A DNA stretch of 64,000 bases, from contig NZ_LAZS01000012.1 of the NCBI RefSeq assembly GCF_002007205.1, positions 992,001 to 1,056,000 on the forward strand. The letters are read 5' to 3'. The notes below the pieces were generated by a model. It saw only the letters and a program-made list of their open reading frames with translations. It did not search any database and was not told where the DNA came from. The position numbers and the translations under genes were made by a program. Source of the DNA: Ensifer adhaerens (GTDB lineage: Bacteria; Pseudomonadota; Alphaproteobacteria; Rhizobiales; Rhizobiaceae). Positions 9,213 to 18,328 of this stretch are shown piece by piece; within the stretch, counting starts at the first letter, position 1; each line of letters opens with the position of its first letter.

Positions 9213-10130
9213 ATGGCGATCACCCGGCGCACGGCCGTTCAGGGGCTTGGCATCGGCGCATTGCTGCCGCTTGCGCCGCGACTGGCCCTTGGCCAGCCGG
9301 CCGGCATCCTGACGAGGCCGATTCCGGCAAGCGGAGAGTTATTGCCGGTGATCGGCCTCGGCACCTGGATCACCTTCAATGTCGGCGACGATCCGGTGCT
9401 CATGGACGAGTGTGCCGCAGTGATCGCCGCCTTCTTCGATGGCGGCGGCCGCATGATCGATTCCTCGCCGATGTACAGTTCCTCCCAACCAACAATCGGT
9501 TACGGTCTGCGCAAGCTCGGCCATCCGAAGCGCCTGTTTTCCGCCGAGAAGGTCTGGATATCGCACCCGGAACAGGGAGGCGCGCAAATCGAGGCATCGC
9601 GCGGCTACTGGGGCGTCGACAAGTTCGATCTCGTGCAGGTCCACAATCTCGTCTCCTGGGAAAAACACCTGCCGGCTCTCATCGAAATGAAAGCGGCGGG
9701 ACGGCTACGTTATGTCGGCATCACGACATCGGAGGGACGAAGGCACCGCGAGATCGAGAGCATCATGGCCAGCCAGCCCATCGATTTTGTCCAGCTCACC
9801 TACAACATTCTCGACCGTGAGCCCGAACAGCGCATCCTGCCCTTGGCCCGGGAAAAAGGTATCGCCGTTATCGTCAATCGCCCGTTCAGACAGGGTGACC
9901 TGGTCCGGCAATTCGAGGACGGGCCGCTGCCGGACTGGCGCGCCGAGACGGGCGCCCGCAACTGGGCTCAGTTCCTGCTGAAGTTCATCATCTCCCATCC
10001 GGCGGTCACCTGCGCCATTCCCGCGACCACCAGGGTTGACCACGTGCGCGAGAACCTTGAGGCCGCAAGCGGCACCCTGCCGGACGAAAAGATGCGCCGG
10101 CGCATGATCGACTATGTGGAAGCGCTGTGA
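9213..10130 (+). CDS. Aldo/keto reductase with Tat-type signal
   Basis: The 305-residue protein begins with MAITRRTAVQGLGIGALLPL, a twin-arginine export signal with a cleavage region near ALG-QP, so the enzyme is probably periplasmic. The aldo/keto reductase barrel follows, with GGRMIDSSPMYSS (catalytic Asp and Tyr region), FSAEKVW (Lys) and DLVQVHN (His). An AGGAAGG-like ribosome site precedes the ATG. Family members reduce carbonyls with NADPH, which is unusual outside the cytoplasm and would require cofactor loading before Tat export. The DUF6064 membrane protein gene follows within 33 bases and may be cotranscribed. Confidence 0.88.
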   Translation: MAITRRTAVQGLGIGALLPLAPRLALGQPAGILTRPIPASGELLPVIGLGTWITFNVGDDPVLMDECAAVIAAFFDGGGRMIDSSPMYSSSQPTIGYGLRKLGHPKRLFSAEKVWISHPEQGGAQIEASRGYWGVDKFDLVQVHNLVSWEKHLPALIEMKAAGRLRYVGITTSEGRRHREIESIMASQPIDFVQLTYNILDREPEQRILPLAREKGIAVIVNRPFRQGDLVRQFEDGPLPDWRAETGARNWAQFLLKFIISHPAVTCAIPATTRVDHVRENLEAASGTLPDEKMRRRMIDYVEAL

Positions 10131-10163
10131 TCGGCCGCTCGGCTCCAGAGGGGAACTTGGCTG

Positions 10164-10829
10164 ATGTCCGAATGGGGAACCTACACGCTCTCCGACTTGG
10201 TGATGTTCTCGCCGCGCGTCTATTTCCGCCTCGTAGAGCGCTACAACCAGCAATTCTGGCCGTTGCAGCTTGTCTGGATCGCCGGCGCAATTCTTATCCT
10301 CGCACCGGCAGCGACCGGCGTGCCGCGCGCCCGCGTCGCGGCCTTTCCGCTGCTTGCTGCGGCCTGGTTGTTCTGCGCGTGGCAGTTCTTCTGGGAACGT
10401 TACACCGCGATCCATTGGGGCATGTCCTATGCGGCAGGTGCTTTCCTACTGCAGGCCGGATTACTGGCTCTATCGCCAGCCCCAGCACGGCAGACGGATG
10501 GGCCCGCAAGCCGGTTGCGGCACCGTGGCGGCATCTGCCTCATGCTTTTCGGTTTGCTCGCCTATCCTTGCCTCGCCTGGCCGGCGGGGCGCTCCCTCGC
10601 CTCGGCCGAGATATTCGCGATGATGCCGGATCCCACGGCAACGACGACGCTCGGCACCGTATTGGCAGTGGCAGCCTCCGGAAAGCGGGGTTGGGTACTT
10701 CTGCCGATCCCCCTGCTCTGGTGCGCCTTCAGCGGCCTGACTCTCCTTGCACTGGAGGACCCCGGCGCCTGGGCGTCATTAGCCGTCATCGTCGCCACAT
10801 TCGTACTTCTGCTGGCCGACCGGCGCTGA
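10164..10829 (+). CDS. DUF6064-like integral membrane protein
   Basis: The 221-residue protein has about six hydrophobic helices (for example PLQLVWIAGAILILAPAATG, and another near LMLFGLLAYPCLAWPAG). The N-terminal pattern SEWGTYTLSDLVMFSPR..Y.R resembles the DUF6064 membrane family, whose function is unknown. It lies 33 bases downstream of the Tat-exported reductase on the same strand, suggesting one operon and perhaps electron transfer or membrane association for that enzyme. The functional link is speculative. Confidence 0.75.
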   Translation: MSEWGTYTLSDLVMFSPRVYFRLVERYNQQFWPLQLVWIAGAILILAPAATGVPRARVAAFPLLAAAWLFCAWQFFWERYTAIHWGMSYAAGAFLLQAGLLALSPAPARQTDGPASRLRHRGGICLMLFGLLAYPCLAWPAGRSLASAEIFAMMPDPTATTTLGTVLAVAASGKRGWVLLPIPLLWCAFSGLTLLALEDPGAWASLAVIVATFVLLLADRR

Positions 10830-10887
10830 CGACCTTTGGCAACGCCGCGGAAGGGCCATCAGGCTTCCATCCAGCGCTTATATTCCC

Positions 10888-11778
10888 TCATCTGCCTGGC
10901 CGCACCAGTGACCGGGCAATGTCGATGATATCGTCCCGTGATGCGGTCGGATCCTCCTTATTCCAGGCAACTCCAAGCCCGATCTTGAGATCGACGCCGC
11001 GCACGGGTTTGAGTTCGAAGCCACGGTTCGGCAGATCCTTCGTCCATTCCGGCGCAAAACCGATCCCGAGACCGGCTGAGACAAGCGACACCAGCGAGAA
11101 GGTGTCGTCACAGCTGTAGGCGATGTTGCCGGTCAGCCCATGGGTTTCGAACATCTCGGAGAAGTACCGCTCCGAATACGAGAGGTTCTGACGGGAAAAG
11201 GCGATGATCTTCTCTCCCCTCAGATCCTCGATGTCGATCTCGCTTCGAAGGGCAAGCGAGCTCGTCCTTTCAACCGCCAGCAGATAGCGTTCATGCGCGA
11301 TCGAGAAGAAGCGCAAGGATCCGATGTTTTCGACCGGGCGGATGAAGCCGAGATTGATCTGGCCGTTCTCCAGTCCGCGGATGATGTCTGAGGTCGAGCC
11401 GCTTCTGACATGCAGCGCCACATCCGGAAACTTCCGGCCGATTCGGGCGAGAAACCCTGGCAGCACACCGGTGGTCGCCGGATAAACCGTCCCGATCTTG
11501 ATCGTGCGCGCCGCCTTCCCTGCAGCCGACCGGGCCACGTCCATCGACAGCCCGACATCACCAATGATGCGCACTGCTCGATCGTAGAACACCTCCCCTG
11601 CCCGCGTCAGCTCGACCCGCCGCGTCGACCGCTCCAGCAGCCGAACACCCAACTCCTTCTCCAGCGCCTGGATGTGCGCACTCAGCGCCGGCTGCGCGAT
11701 ACACATCCGAGCCGCCGCCCGATTGAAGTGCAGCTCCTCGGCCACCGCAACGAAGAATGAGAGTTGGCGCAGTTCCAT
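10888..11778 (-). CDS. LysR-family regulator, copy 1 of a near-identical pair
   Basis: This is a 296-residue LysR protein: N-terminal HTH (MELRQLSFFVAVAEELHF, AQPALSAHIQALEKELG) and an effector domain of the BenM/CatM type. The open frame extends upstream to 11817, but MELRQ at 11778 is the conventional family start. It is convergent with the reductase/DUF6064 genes. The product differs from the LysR at 29489-30379 at only 13 positions, so the two are recent duplicates and may bind the same operators. Confidence 0.92.
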   Translation of the reverse strand: MELRQLSFFVAVAEELHFNRAAARMCIAQPALSAHIQALEKELGVRLLERSTRRVELTRAGEVFYDRAVRIIGDVGLSMDVARSAAGKAARTIKIGTVYPATTGVLPGFLARIGRKFPDVALHVRSGSTSDIIRGLENGQINLGFIRPVENIGSLRFFSIAHERYLLAVERTSSLALRSEIDIEDLRGEKIIAFSRQNLSYSERYFSEMFETHGLTGNIAYSCDDTFSLVSLVSAGLGIGFAPEWTKDLPNRGFELKPVRGVDLKIGLGVAWNKEDPTASRDDIIDIARSLVRPGR

Positions 11779-11850
11779 GTTGGCTCTCCAGGCAGCACGA
11801 CACGTCGCTTTCGGCAACGATAGATGCCGCTGCAGAATAAGCGCTCCTCA

Positions 11851-11870
11851 GAAATATGTTGAATATATTC
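11851..11870. promoter_or_regulatory. AT-rich operator-like element upstream of the XRE gene
   Basis: The 20 bases contain the perfect 10-base palindrome GAATATATTC at 11861-11870, preceded by the related half GAAATATGTT. The position, about 40 bases before the XRE start, fits an autoregulatory operator or a -10-like promoter element. This is inference from symmetry and location. Confidence 0.4.
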
Positions 11871-11907
11871 TATGGATTAACGCCACGCAAGGTGGTGGCG
11901 ATGCCTT

Positions 11908-12168
11908 ATGGACACCCGCGCGCGCATAGGCTGGAATCTTCGGCGAATTCGGACTTCGAAGAAGATTACGCAGGAGAATTTGGCTGTCGATGCGAATGTG
12001 GATCGGACGGCGATCAGTGGCATAGAGCGTAGCGAATACAACCCATCCGTTGACCTTCTGGATCGCTTGGTCGATGCACTCGGGATCGACATCTCGGAGC
12101 TATTTGTAATACCAGCGGAATCGGCCCTGCCGCCAGATCCGTTGAAGGCCGGCAGAAAACCGAAATAG
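11908..12168 (+). CDS. XRE-family helix-turn-helix regulator
   Basis: The 86-residue protein is almost entirely one Cro/CI-type HTH: IGWNLRRIRTSKKITQENLA, then VDRTAISGIERSEYNPS as the recognition region, and LGIDISELF. Such short XRE proteins control restriction-modification, toxin-antitoxin or phage-like modules, or act as orphan repressors. No partner toxin or methylase lies next to it; the neighbours are a LysR gene and a short repeat. It is likely a DNA-binding repressor, target unknown. Confidence 0.9.
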   Translation: MDTRARIGWNLRRIRTSKKITQENLAVDANVDRTAISGIERSEYNPSVDLLDRLVDALGIDISELFVIPAESALPPDPLKAGRKPK

Positions 12169-12190
12169 CCTCTACTCGAACGGACAAGAG

Positions 12191-12320
12191 ATCCGATCGA
12201 TACATTATGCGATTATTTTGGCTCGAAAAGTGAACATCACAGCAACAAGGCTTGCAGGGCCCTAGGAAGCACAGTTCTGTCCGGCCCGTAAGCGCGTCGA
12301 CGCTTAGGTCTGCAAACGAC
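12191..12320. repeat. Dispersed intergenic repeat, copy A
   Basis: This stretch aligns with 30621-30746. The 53 bases starting at TCGATACATTATGCGAT differ at about five positions between the copies, and similarity then decays but stays visible through the CACGCTTA / GACGCTTA segment. A third partial copy at 15235-15257 keeps only the first 22 bases. No convincing protein is encoded. It may be a small mobile (MITE-like) element, an RNA gene or a regulatory leader. Confidence 0.7.
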
Positions 12321-12418
12321 AACATTGCGCCCCCATCTCGGCGTAGAGATAAATTTGGCCTCGGCCCAGCAGCGCAATTCGGCTTCTTACCTGCGGGCGA
12401 TGCAGCTATGATCGGGTC

Positions 12419-13660
12419 ATGGATACCCGTGATTGCAACAAGATCGCCGCGTGGTTGGCTGAGGCCGGCCTGCTGGGGATTCGAGACGAGGCCTCGTTGA
12501 CGCAGGCATTCTGCGAACGATGCGTCGAGGCTGGACTGCCGCTCGGCAAAGTCTTCGTGATGATCGACACGCTACATCCGATGTATGAGGCGCGCGCGTA
12601 TTTTTGGGACGAGGGGCCCGAAAACCCTTTCCGCGAAGAAGAGTATGTCGGCAGTCGTGATCCGGAAGGTACGGCGCAGTGGTCGCGTAGCCCCTTCCTG
12701 CAGATGCTGCGCCGGCGCGAGACCTCGCTGCGCTGCCGGCTGGAGCACGGCGAAACCCACGGCTATTCGGCGATCCAGGAATTGTGCGACGCTGGTCAAA
12801 CTGACTATCTGGCTTTCGTCTACCGTACGCGGCAGGCAGTCCGCGTCGAAGATGTCGATGCATTCTATGCGCGTTTCACCACGGCTCGGCCGGGGGGATT
12901 CAGCGACGTTGATGTGGCTTGCCTGGCGCAACTTACGCCGCACCTCGGCCTCGCCATCAGGTCCGCTGCGCAAACCCGGCTGACGAAGACGCTCGCCGAA
13001 GCCTATCTCGGCCGCGATGCCGGCCGGCGTGTGCTCAGCGGCGCGATTCGACATGATGCTGTGAGGCGTATCCGGGCCGTGCTCTGGTATTCGGACATCA
13101 CCGGCTACACCCATCTCTCCGAGTCCGTGCAGGCCGATCAGTTGATCCCTCTGATCAACGACTATGCAGAGGCGGTGATTGGGGCGGTCAAGTCGGCCGG
13201 CGGTGATGTCTTGAAGCTGATCGGAGACGGCGTGCTGGCGATGTTTACGAGTTCCCGGCCGGAACATGCGTGCCGAGCGGCCATTGACGCGGAGCACGAT
13301 CTACGGCTGCGGCTCGGCCAGCTTGCACGCCGCCGCAAAACAGAGGGCCTGCCTGTCGCCGACATCCATCTCGGTCTACATGCGGGCGATGTGTTCTACG
13401 GCAACATCGGCACACCCGACCGGCTCGATTTCACTGTTGTTGGCCAGGCAGTCAACGAAGTAAGCCGCATCAGCGATATGTGCCATTCCACAGGGCGAAA
13501 CATGCTCTGCTCCTCGGAATTCGCCGACCTCCTGCGGGGGGAGGAACGAGACAAGCTCGTTTCCGTCGGGCGATTTGCGTTGAAAGGCGTTGGAAAAGCC
13601 AAAGAATTGTTCACGCTCGATCCAAGCCTTGCAGCCGCGGGTACGACACGAAAAAAATGA
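12419..13660 (+). CDS. Class III adenylate/guanylate cyclase, soluble form
   Basis: The 413-residue protein has an N-terminal region of about 200 residues with no domain I recognise for certain. The cyclase homology domain (about 215-400) contains WYSDITGYTHLSE (metal D226), KLIGDGVLAMF (D270) and TVVGQAVNEVSRI. There is no membrane helix and no response-regulator domain, so it is probably cytoplasmic with the N-terminus sensing an unknown signal. It is the second cyclase within 7 kb and differs completely in domain layout from the one at 6164. Confidence 0.92.
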   Translation: MDTRDCNKIAAWLAEAGLLGIRDEASLTQAFCERCVEAGLPLGKVFVMIDTLHPMYEARAYFWDEGPENPFREEEYVGSRDPEGTAQWSRSPFLQMLRRRETSLRCRLEHGETHGYSAIQELCDAGQTDYLAFVYRTRQAVRVEDVDAFYARFTTARPGGFSDVDVACLAQLTPHLGLAIRSAAQTRLTKTLAEAYLGRDAGRRVLSGAIRHDAVRRIRAVLWYSDITGYTHLSESVQADQLIPLINDYAEAVIGAVKSAGGDVLKLIGDGVLAMFTSSRPEHACRAAIDAEHDLRLRLGQLARRRKTEGLPVADIHLGLHAGDVFYGNIGTPDRLDFTVVGQAVNEVSRISDMCHSTGRNMLCSSEFADLLRGEERDKLVSVGRFALKGVGKAKELFTLDPSLAAAGTTRKK

Positions 13661-13920
13661 CGACCTCTCGCCGACGGGCATCTGTGGCGAGGCCTTGATG
13701 GGTCAAGACCTGTCACTGCGTCTTGCAGCCCGCGACTCGCGGCGAGCCTTGAACGTCCGCTTGATAAGCGCCGAGACCAAAAGCTGACTGTCCGCTGACG
13801 GCCCCAATTAAGACGCTCGCCCTTATCCATCGCCTTGAAGAGAGTCGAACCGTAGGCCCGTGCCTGCAGCCCGGCATGAAGGATGGAGCTTTGCAACCCG
13901 GGGCTGTTAAAGACTCACGC

Positions 13921-15209
13921 ATGACTACACCCACCTCTTCCTATGACGGCGACCGTTACGCCACGCTCCTTTCCGAGCTTAAGGAGCGAATCCGATCAGC
14001 GCGCCTCAAGGCAGCTGTTGCTGTTAACCGAGAACTCATTCTGCTCTACTGGTGCATCGGCCGCGAGATCTTAGCGCGCCAAAACCTCGAGGGATGGGGT
14101 ACGCGAGTCATCGATCGGCTCGCGGTGGATCTTCGGCGCGATTTCCCTGAAATGACGGGACTTTCGCCACGAAACCTCAAATATATGCGCGCCTTTGCTG
14201 AGGCGTTCCCCGACGAGCAAATCGTGCAACAGCTTGTTGCACAATTGCCCTGGGGCCATAACGTCAAACTCGTCGAAGCCCTGAAAAGCGATGAAGAGAA
14301 GCTGTGGTATGCGCGCCAAGCCGTGGAACATGGCTGGAGCCGCAACGTTCTCGTGCATCAGATCGAAAGCGGTCTCTACCAGCGGTAAGGAAAGGCGCTG
14401 ACGAATTTTGGTCGGACATTGCCAGCCCCTCAGTCAGACTTGGCGCAGGAGTTGATCAAAGACCCCTACAGCTTCGATTTCCTCGCTCTCGCGGAGCGCG
14501 AACTTGAGCAAGGCCTCATCGAGCACCTACGCTCTTTGATCTTGGAAGCTCGGGAAAGGCTTTGCATTCGTCGGCAGCCAACATCATCTCGAGGTGGGCG
14601 GACAGGACTATTATTTGGACCTCCTGTTCTATCATCTGCGGCTGCGCTGTTTCGTTGTCGTCGAGCTCAAGATTGAAGCCGGAGTTCGCCGGAAAGATGA
14701 ACTTCTATCTTTCTGCGGTTGATGACCAACTGCGAAACGAGTCGGATGCTCCCAGCATCGGGATCATCCTGTGCAAGGGCAAGAATGAGATAATCGTCGA
14801 GTACGCTCTTCGGGATTCGGCAAAGCCGATGGGCGTTGCGGAGTACAGGTTGTCCGCCGCCCTTCCCCAACCGTTGCAAACAGAGCTACCGACCGAAGCG
14901 GAGCTTGCCCGCGAGTTCCCGTTGATGTCGCTGGTGAAGCTCCGCATCGAAATTGAGCGTGAGATCCGACTGTTGATGGCCAACCAGACCGACAGCGAGC
15001 GACCAACGGCTCTTGGCGCCATGCTGGTCGAACTCCAGCGCCTCGGGCTAGCATCACAATCGGCAGACCAATTGCAAGACGCCCTTTACGCGATGAATAG
15101 AGCTGCGCACGGTCTGGACGTCGCTCCCGCGGACGCATCGCAAGCGACCCGGGTAGCAGCCTCCTTCCTCGCCGAGCTTCAGATTATCCGCAACGGCCAA
15201 TCTTCGTGA
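13921..15209 (+). pseudogene. DUF1016/YhcG-type PDDEXK nuclease, inactivated
   Basis: Three consecutive pieces in different frames together give a full-length YhcG-like protein. The N-terminal DUF1016 helical domain (LLYWCIGREI, GLSPRNLKYMRAF, LPWGHNVKLVE) ends at TAA 14386-14388 within LYQR-stop-GKAL, where an intact gene would carry a sense codon, usually Gln. A single-base insertion near 14548 shifts the frame before LGKGFAFVGSQHHLEVGGQ, the nuclease core with DYYLDLLFYH and VVELKIE. A deletion near 14677 causes a second shift before PEFAGKMNFYLSAVDD. With one nonsense and two frameshift lesions the nuclease is surely dead. Intact relatives are found in defence islands. Confidence 0.85.
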
Positions 15210-15234
15210 TTGGCAAGGCCCGGCTGACGAGCAG

Positions 15235-15257
15235 TTCCAGCCGATACATTATGCGAT
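15235..15257. repeat. Dispersed intergenic repeat, short copy C
   Basis: TTCCAGCCGATACATTATGC, continuing GAT, matches the left end of repeat copy B (30621) with one mismatch, and similarity stops abruptly after it. The sharp end suggests the shared block starts at a defined boundary. The copy sits 26 bases after the YhcG pseudogene. Confidence 0.6.
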
Positions 15258-15341
15258 CCTAAACGCACAAAGCCGGAAAAAACAATGCACAAGCTTCCTT
15301 TAGCCTCGCCCGCTTCGTGGCTCGCACAGTGGGGTAAACAC

Positions 15342-16436
15342 CTATTGGATCAGCCTGCTGATCAGGGCGATCAGCTCCGTCTGACGCCGCACACCGGTTT
15401 TGGCAAAGATCGACCGTAGATGGGTCCTCGCCGTTTCATAGCTAATAGACCTAGCTGCCGCCGATTGTTGCAATGAAAGTCCGCCGGCCAGGTTCATAGT
15501 CAGTAAAGTCTCCGCCTGCGTCAAGCCAAGGACCTGGGCGAGCAACACAGGATCTGTTCTGGAGCGGGGGTTGAGATCTTCGATAAGGCAAACCCCGACC
15601 GAATGACTGAAAACGTCCGGAAGATTTCCGCCAAGCCGTTGGATCCTGAGGAGCAGCGGTCTTTGTTGCTCTCTTTCGATCAGGATGCGCTGGTTATCCG
15701 CGGGCTGCAGCCAGCCGGTACCCAGCACTGCATGCATTCGCTTACGAATCCTCGCTGTTTGCTCGCCATTCCTGCCGCGGAGTTCATTTTGGACGATAGT
15801 GAGGTGACCTCTCATGCTCCGGAATGCTTCAGTATTAACCGCTGTCACCTTGCCATGTCTGTTGAAAAAGACAGCGCCAATCACCGCCTTTTCGAATGCT
15901 TCGACCATGCCTTCGACCTTGGATGCCGACATGTTTTTCATGATTGTTGCCGAAACCATCAATCGGTCCCGCATTAATCTGAAAACATTCTCATGCTCCG
16001 TGCCAAAAGGGTCGTCATCCATCCTTCGGTGCAGGACGAAGCATGTGAGATCGTCCCCATTGTTGAAGCCGACGATACAAGTCCGCCCTAGGCCGAACTT
16101 GGATTGGGCGCGATAATATTCCTCAGTCTCGAATTGCGTTCGTGAGGTGTAATGCTGCTCCAAAACCGTTCCACGGGTTGCCAGGATAGGAAATCCCCGA
16201 GTCCGCCATTCCCTCTTGTCCCAGCCCCCATCAAAGTAGCCCTCGAGAGCCGGCTTCAGACTTTCAGTAGAAATGAGGCCGCCTGGGAATCTTCCCTTGA
16301 CGGGCACGATATTGACCCCGAAAGCACTAGTCGCATCTGCCACGTGCTGCAGGATGCCCGGCCAAATAGCAGGGTTGAATGCGGCCTCAAGGGTCCGGTC
16401 CAACGCTCGATCAAGCTTATCTAAATCAATCAGCAT
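15342..16436 (-). CDS. LuxR-type helix-turn-helix transcriptional regulator
   Basis: The C-terminal 65 residues of this 364-residue protein form a LuxR/FixJ HTH (LGLTQAETLLTMNLAGG, YETARTHLRSIFAKTG). The upstream 290 residues may include a PAS-like segment (AVIGAVFFNRHGKVTAVN) but no response-regulator receiver or autoinducer domain that I recognise. Such proteins are common in rhizobia with unknown ligands. Codon use is less GC-biased than in the neighbours, suggesting foreign origin. The target is unknown. Confidence 0.82.
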   Translation of the reverse strand: MLIDLDKLDRALDRTLEAAFNPAIWPGILQHVADATSAFGVNIVPVKGRFPGGLISTESLKPALEGYFDGGWDKREWRTRGFPILATRGTVLEQHYTSRTQFETEEYYRAQSKFGLGRTCIVGFNNGDDLTCFVLHRRMDDDPFGTEHENVFRLMRDRLMVSATIMKNMSASKVEGMVEAFEKAVIGAVFFNRHGKVTAVNTEAFRSMRGHLTIVQNELRGRNGEQTARIRKRMHAVLGTGWLQPADNQRILIEREQQRPLLLRIQRLGGNLPDVFSHSVGVCLIEDLNPRSRTDPVLLAQVLGLTQAETLLTMNLAGGLSLQQSAAARSISYETARTHLRSIFAKTGVRRQTELIALISRLIQ

Positions 16437-16851
16437 GAGAAAACGGTCGAAAATCCGAGTGCTTTTGAGTACAATCTATACAAGAAATAAAGAATGAAAA
16501 GCGCAACAGAAAGTTCTGAATGTCGGCCTTCATCTGCCTCCCAAATCGACGCAATTCGGCATGCGGCTCTCAATCGCAGCCGCTTTCGTACCGCTGGATA
16601 ACCACCTTGGCCTCCGATGCGACGTAGCATGGGGTGGCCGGCGGAGCAGAATCCGAACAGTCACCGAACCTCCCGCCACTTTATCGTGCGCTCAATTGCG
16701 TTCGCCATGGCGTGGCGAGCCGCTTCAGAAACGCGCCAATCGACAACTTTTTAGAGCATCCTCCAATTGGAGGATATGCAACCACCGCAAGTGCGATCAA
16801 AACTGGAGCCGGCTCTACTTACACTCCAACCAGTTGCAGGGATTTAATTTC
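16437..16851. other. Divergent promoter region
   Basis: About 415 bases separate the LuxR-type gene from the secreted-protein gene and must contain both promoters. A frame is open leftward to 16561 but its extra residues lack any signal or domain, and the good start lies at 16852. No other element was recognised. Confidence 0.5.
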
Positions 16852-17343
16852 ATGAAAACCGTCAGTTATACAGCTGTTGCTATAACGCTTCTTTTCATCA
16901 ATACAGCGAGTCCTTCGTTTTCACAGGTTGCTTGTCCAGCGGGTCTCACGTACGCAGGTTCAGCGAGTGTCGAGCACGATACGGGTCAAGGAAACGCTCT
17001 CGACATGATCCGGGTGGAAATTCCACATAATCGGGACAGGTCGTACGTTCAAGGAAACGCAACTGGAAAGCTTGTAGGCACGGATTCGAGCAACCAGCAA
17101 GCGCAGACCCCGTGGAATGGTCAGCATGGTATTCGAGGGATATCACTAGAAGCTGTCGGTAACTACTACTATGCGCTTGGTGTTGACGTAAACGGCCGCA
17201 ACGGGCGGCCGCGCGTTGTCGCGGAATTAGACGCAAACGGCGAAATTTCCCACGAGTATCTTGAGATCGGCGCCTATTGTGGTCCAGGCGGAAATGGCGA
17301 AGGGTGCACAGCGACGATCCGTGTTTGCTATAAGCCAGCTTAG
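16852..17343 (+). CDS. Small secreted protein of unknown function
   Basis: The 163-residue product starts with a Sec signal peptide (MKTVSYTAVAITLLFINTA, cleavage probably after SFSQ). The mature part is small, rich in Gly/Asn and contains cysteines at the start (VACPAG) and end (AYCGPGG, GCTATIRVC), likely disulfide-bonded in the periplasm or outside. A GCAGGGA ribosome site precedes the ATG. I do not recognise the family. Its relatively low GC content suggests recent acquisition. Confidence 0.65.
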   Translation: MKTVSYTAVAITLLFINTASPSFSQVACPAGLTYAGSASVEHDTGQGNALDMIRVEIPHNRDRSYVQGNATGKLVGTDSSNQQAQTPWNGQHGIRGISLEAVGNYYYALGVDVNGRNGRPRVVAELDANGEISHEYLEIGAYCGPGGNGEGCTATIRVCYKPA

Positions 17344-17392
17344 AAGCTCTCAGCCAGCCGGTGCAAGGCTTGGTCTCGGAGGCTGCCGACGG

Positions 17393-18067
17393 TCAGTGTC
17401 GAGCCAAACGGCAGCTGCAATCCCATTCAGCGCCTCCTTCGCAGCCTTGACGCTGGCCGCACTGGCACTCGTTCAGTCCGGCTGCAATCAGGATACTGGT
17501 TAAGCCGGAAAATACTGAACCGTCCCGATTTTGCTTCTCGACAATATGGGCCACAAGGCAGGTGGGACATTGACGTAAGGCGGTCCCCTCGGTCGTCTCG
17601 AAGCGGACCTCGTCGCCGGCGATCTCGCAGAGTTCTCGAATGTATCGAGATGGCTGGCGGCTGCCCGTAACAAGGAACACGCCTCGGCTGGCGCGTGTCA
17701 GCGCGACATAGAACAGGCGCCTTTCTTCGGCGTACGCGAACGTTTCGGGGCGAGGAATCACCAAGTTGAGTAGTTCATCGTCCTCGATGCGGCTCGGCAC
17801 ACCGTAGTTGCCCTCGCTGACATCAAGCAGCATCGTATAGTCCGCTTCGAGCCCCTTCGCCCGATGAAATGACTGGCCGGAAACCTCGAAGTTTGTGAAC
17901 GTCGGTACGCTATCTCGGAACGGATCGACGTGGTTGTAACGCCATAGCACCATGACCTTGAGCTTACTGCCTGGTTCGGTCCGCCATTTGGAGGCAATGT
18001 CCTCCAAAAACATGTCGAGCCGCTCGAGTAGGCGCTGACAGCGCCAATCCAAAATCGGGCTTGTCAC
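17393..18067 (-). pseudogene. Truncated UvrD/HelD-type helicase C-terminus
   Basis: The frame encodes the last part of a superfamily 1 helicase: GQSFHRAKGLEADYTMLLDV (motif V region) and EERRLFYVALTRASRGVFLV (motif VI). A zinc-finger-like tail starting CPTCLVAHIVEKQNRDGSVF follows. About 70% or more of a normal helicase, including Walker A, is missing upstream. Near 17505 a frame change separates the tail from the expected YPDCSRTE continuation, visible in another frame. This is a non-functional remnant. The bases 18068-18328 upstream hold no recognisable gene. Confidence 0.8.
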
Positions 18068-18328
18068 CTTTGCTTTCGATGGGGATTACCCTTATCGAGC
18101 GGGGAACCGCAGCACGTATCGATCGCACCGTTGACCTGCTTCCCGGCTCCAGGCACATCTTTATGTGGATTTTCCAGCTCAGCCGATCCAGAAACGGGAA
18201 GCAGGTCAGTTCGCGCGGCGCAGCAGGTTGTGACATGCAGGAACATCGGGCACCGTTCTTCTGCCCCTCTTGGGCCATTGCTAGGCGCATGCGCGGGCGT
18301 CGTTCTGCGGATGACTAGACTGCGGCAC

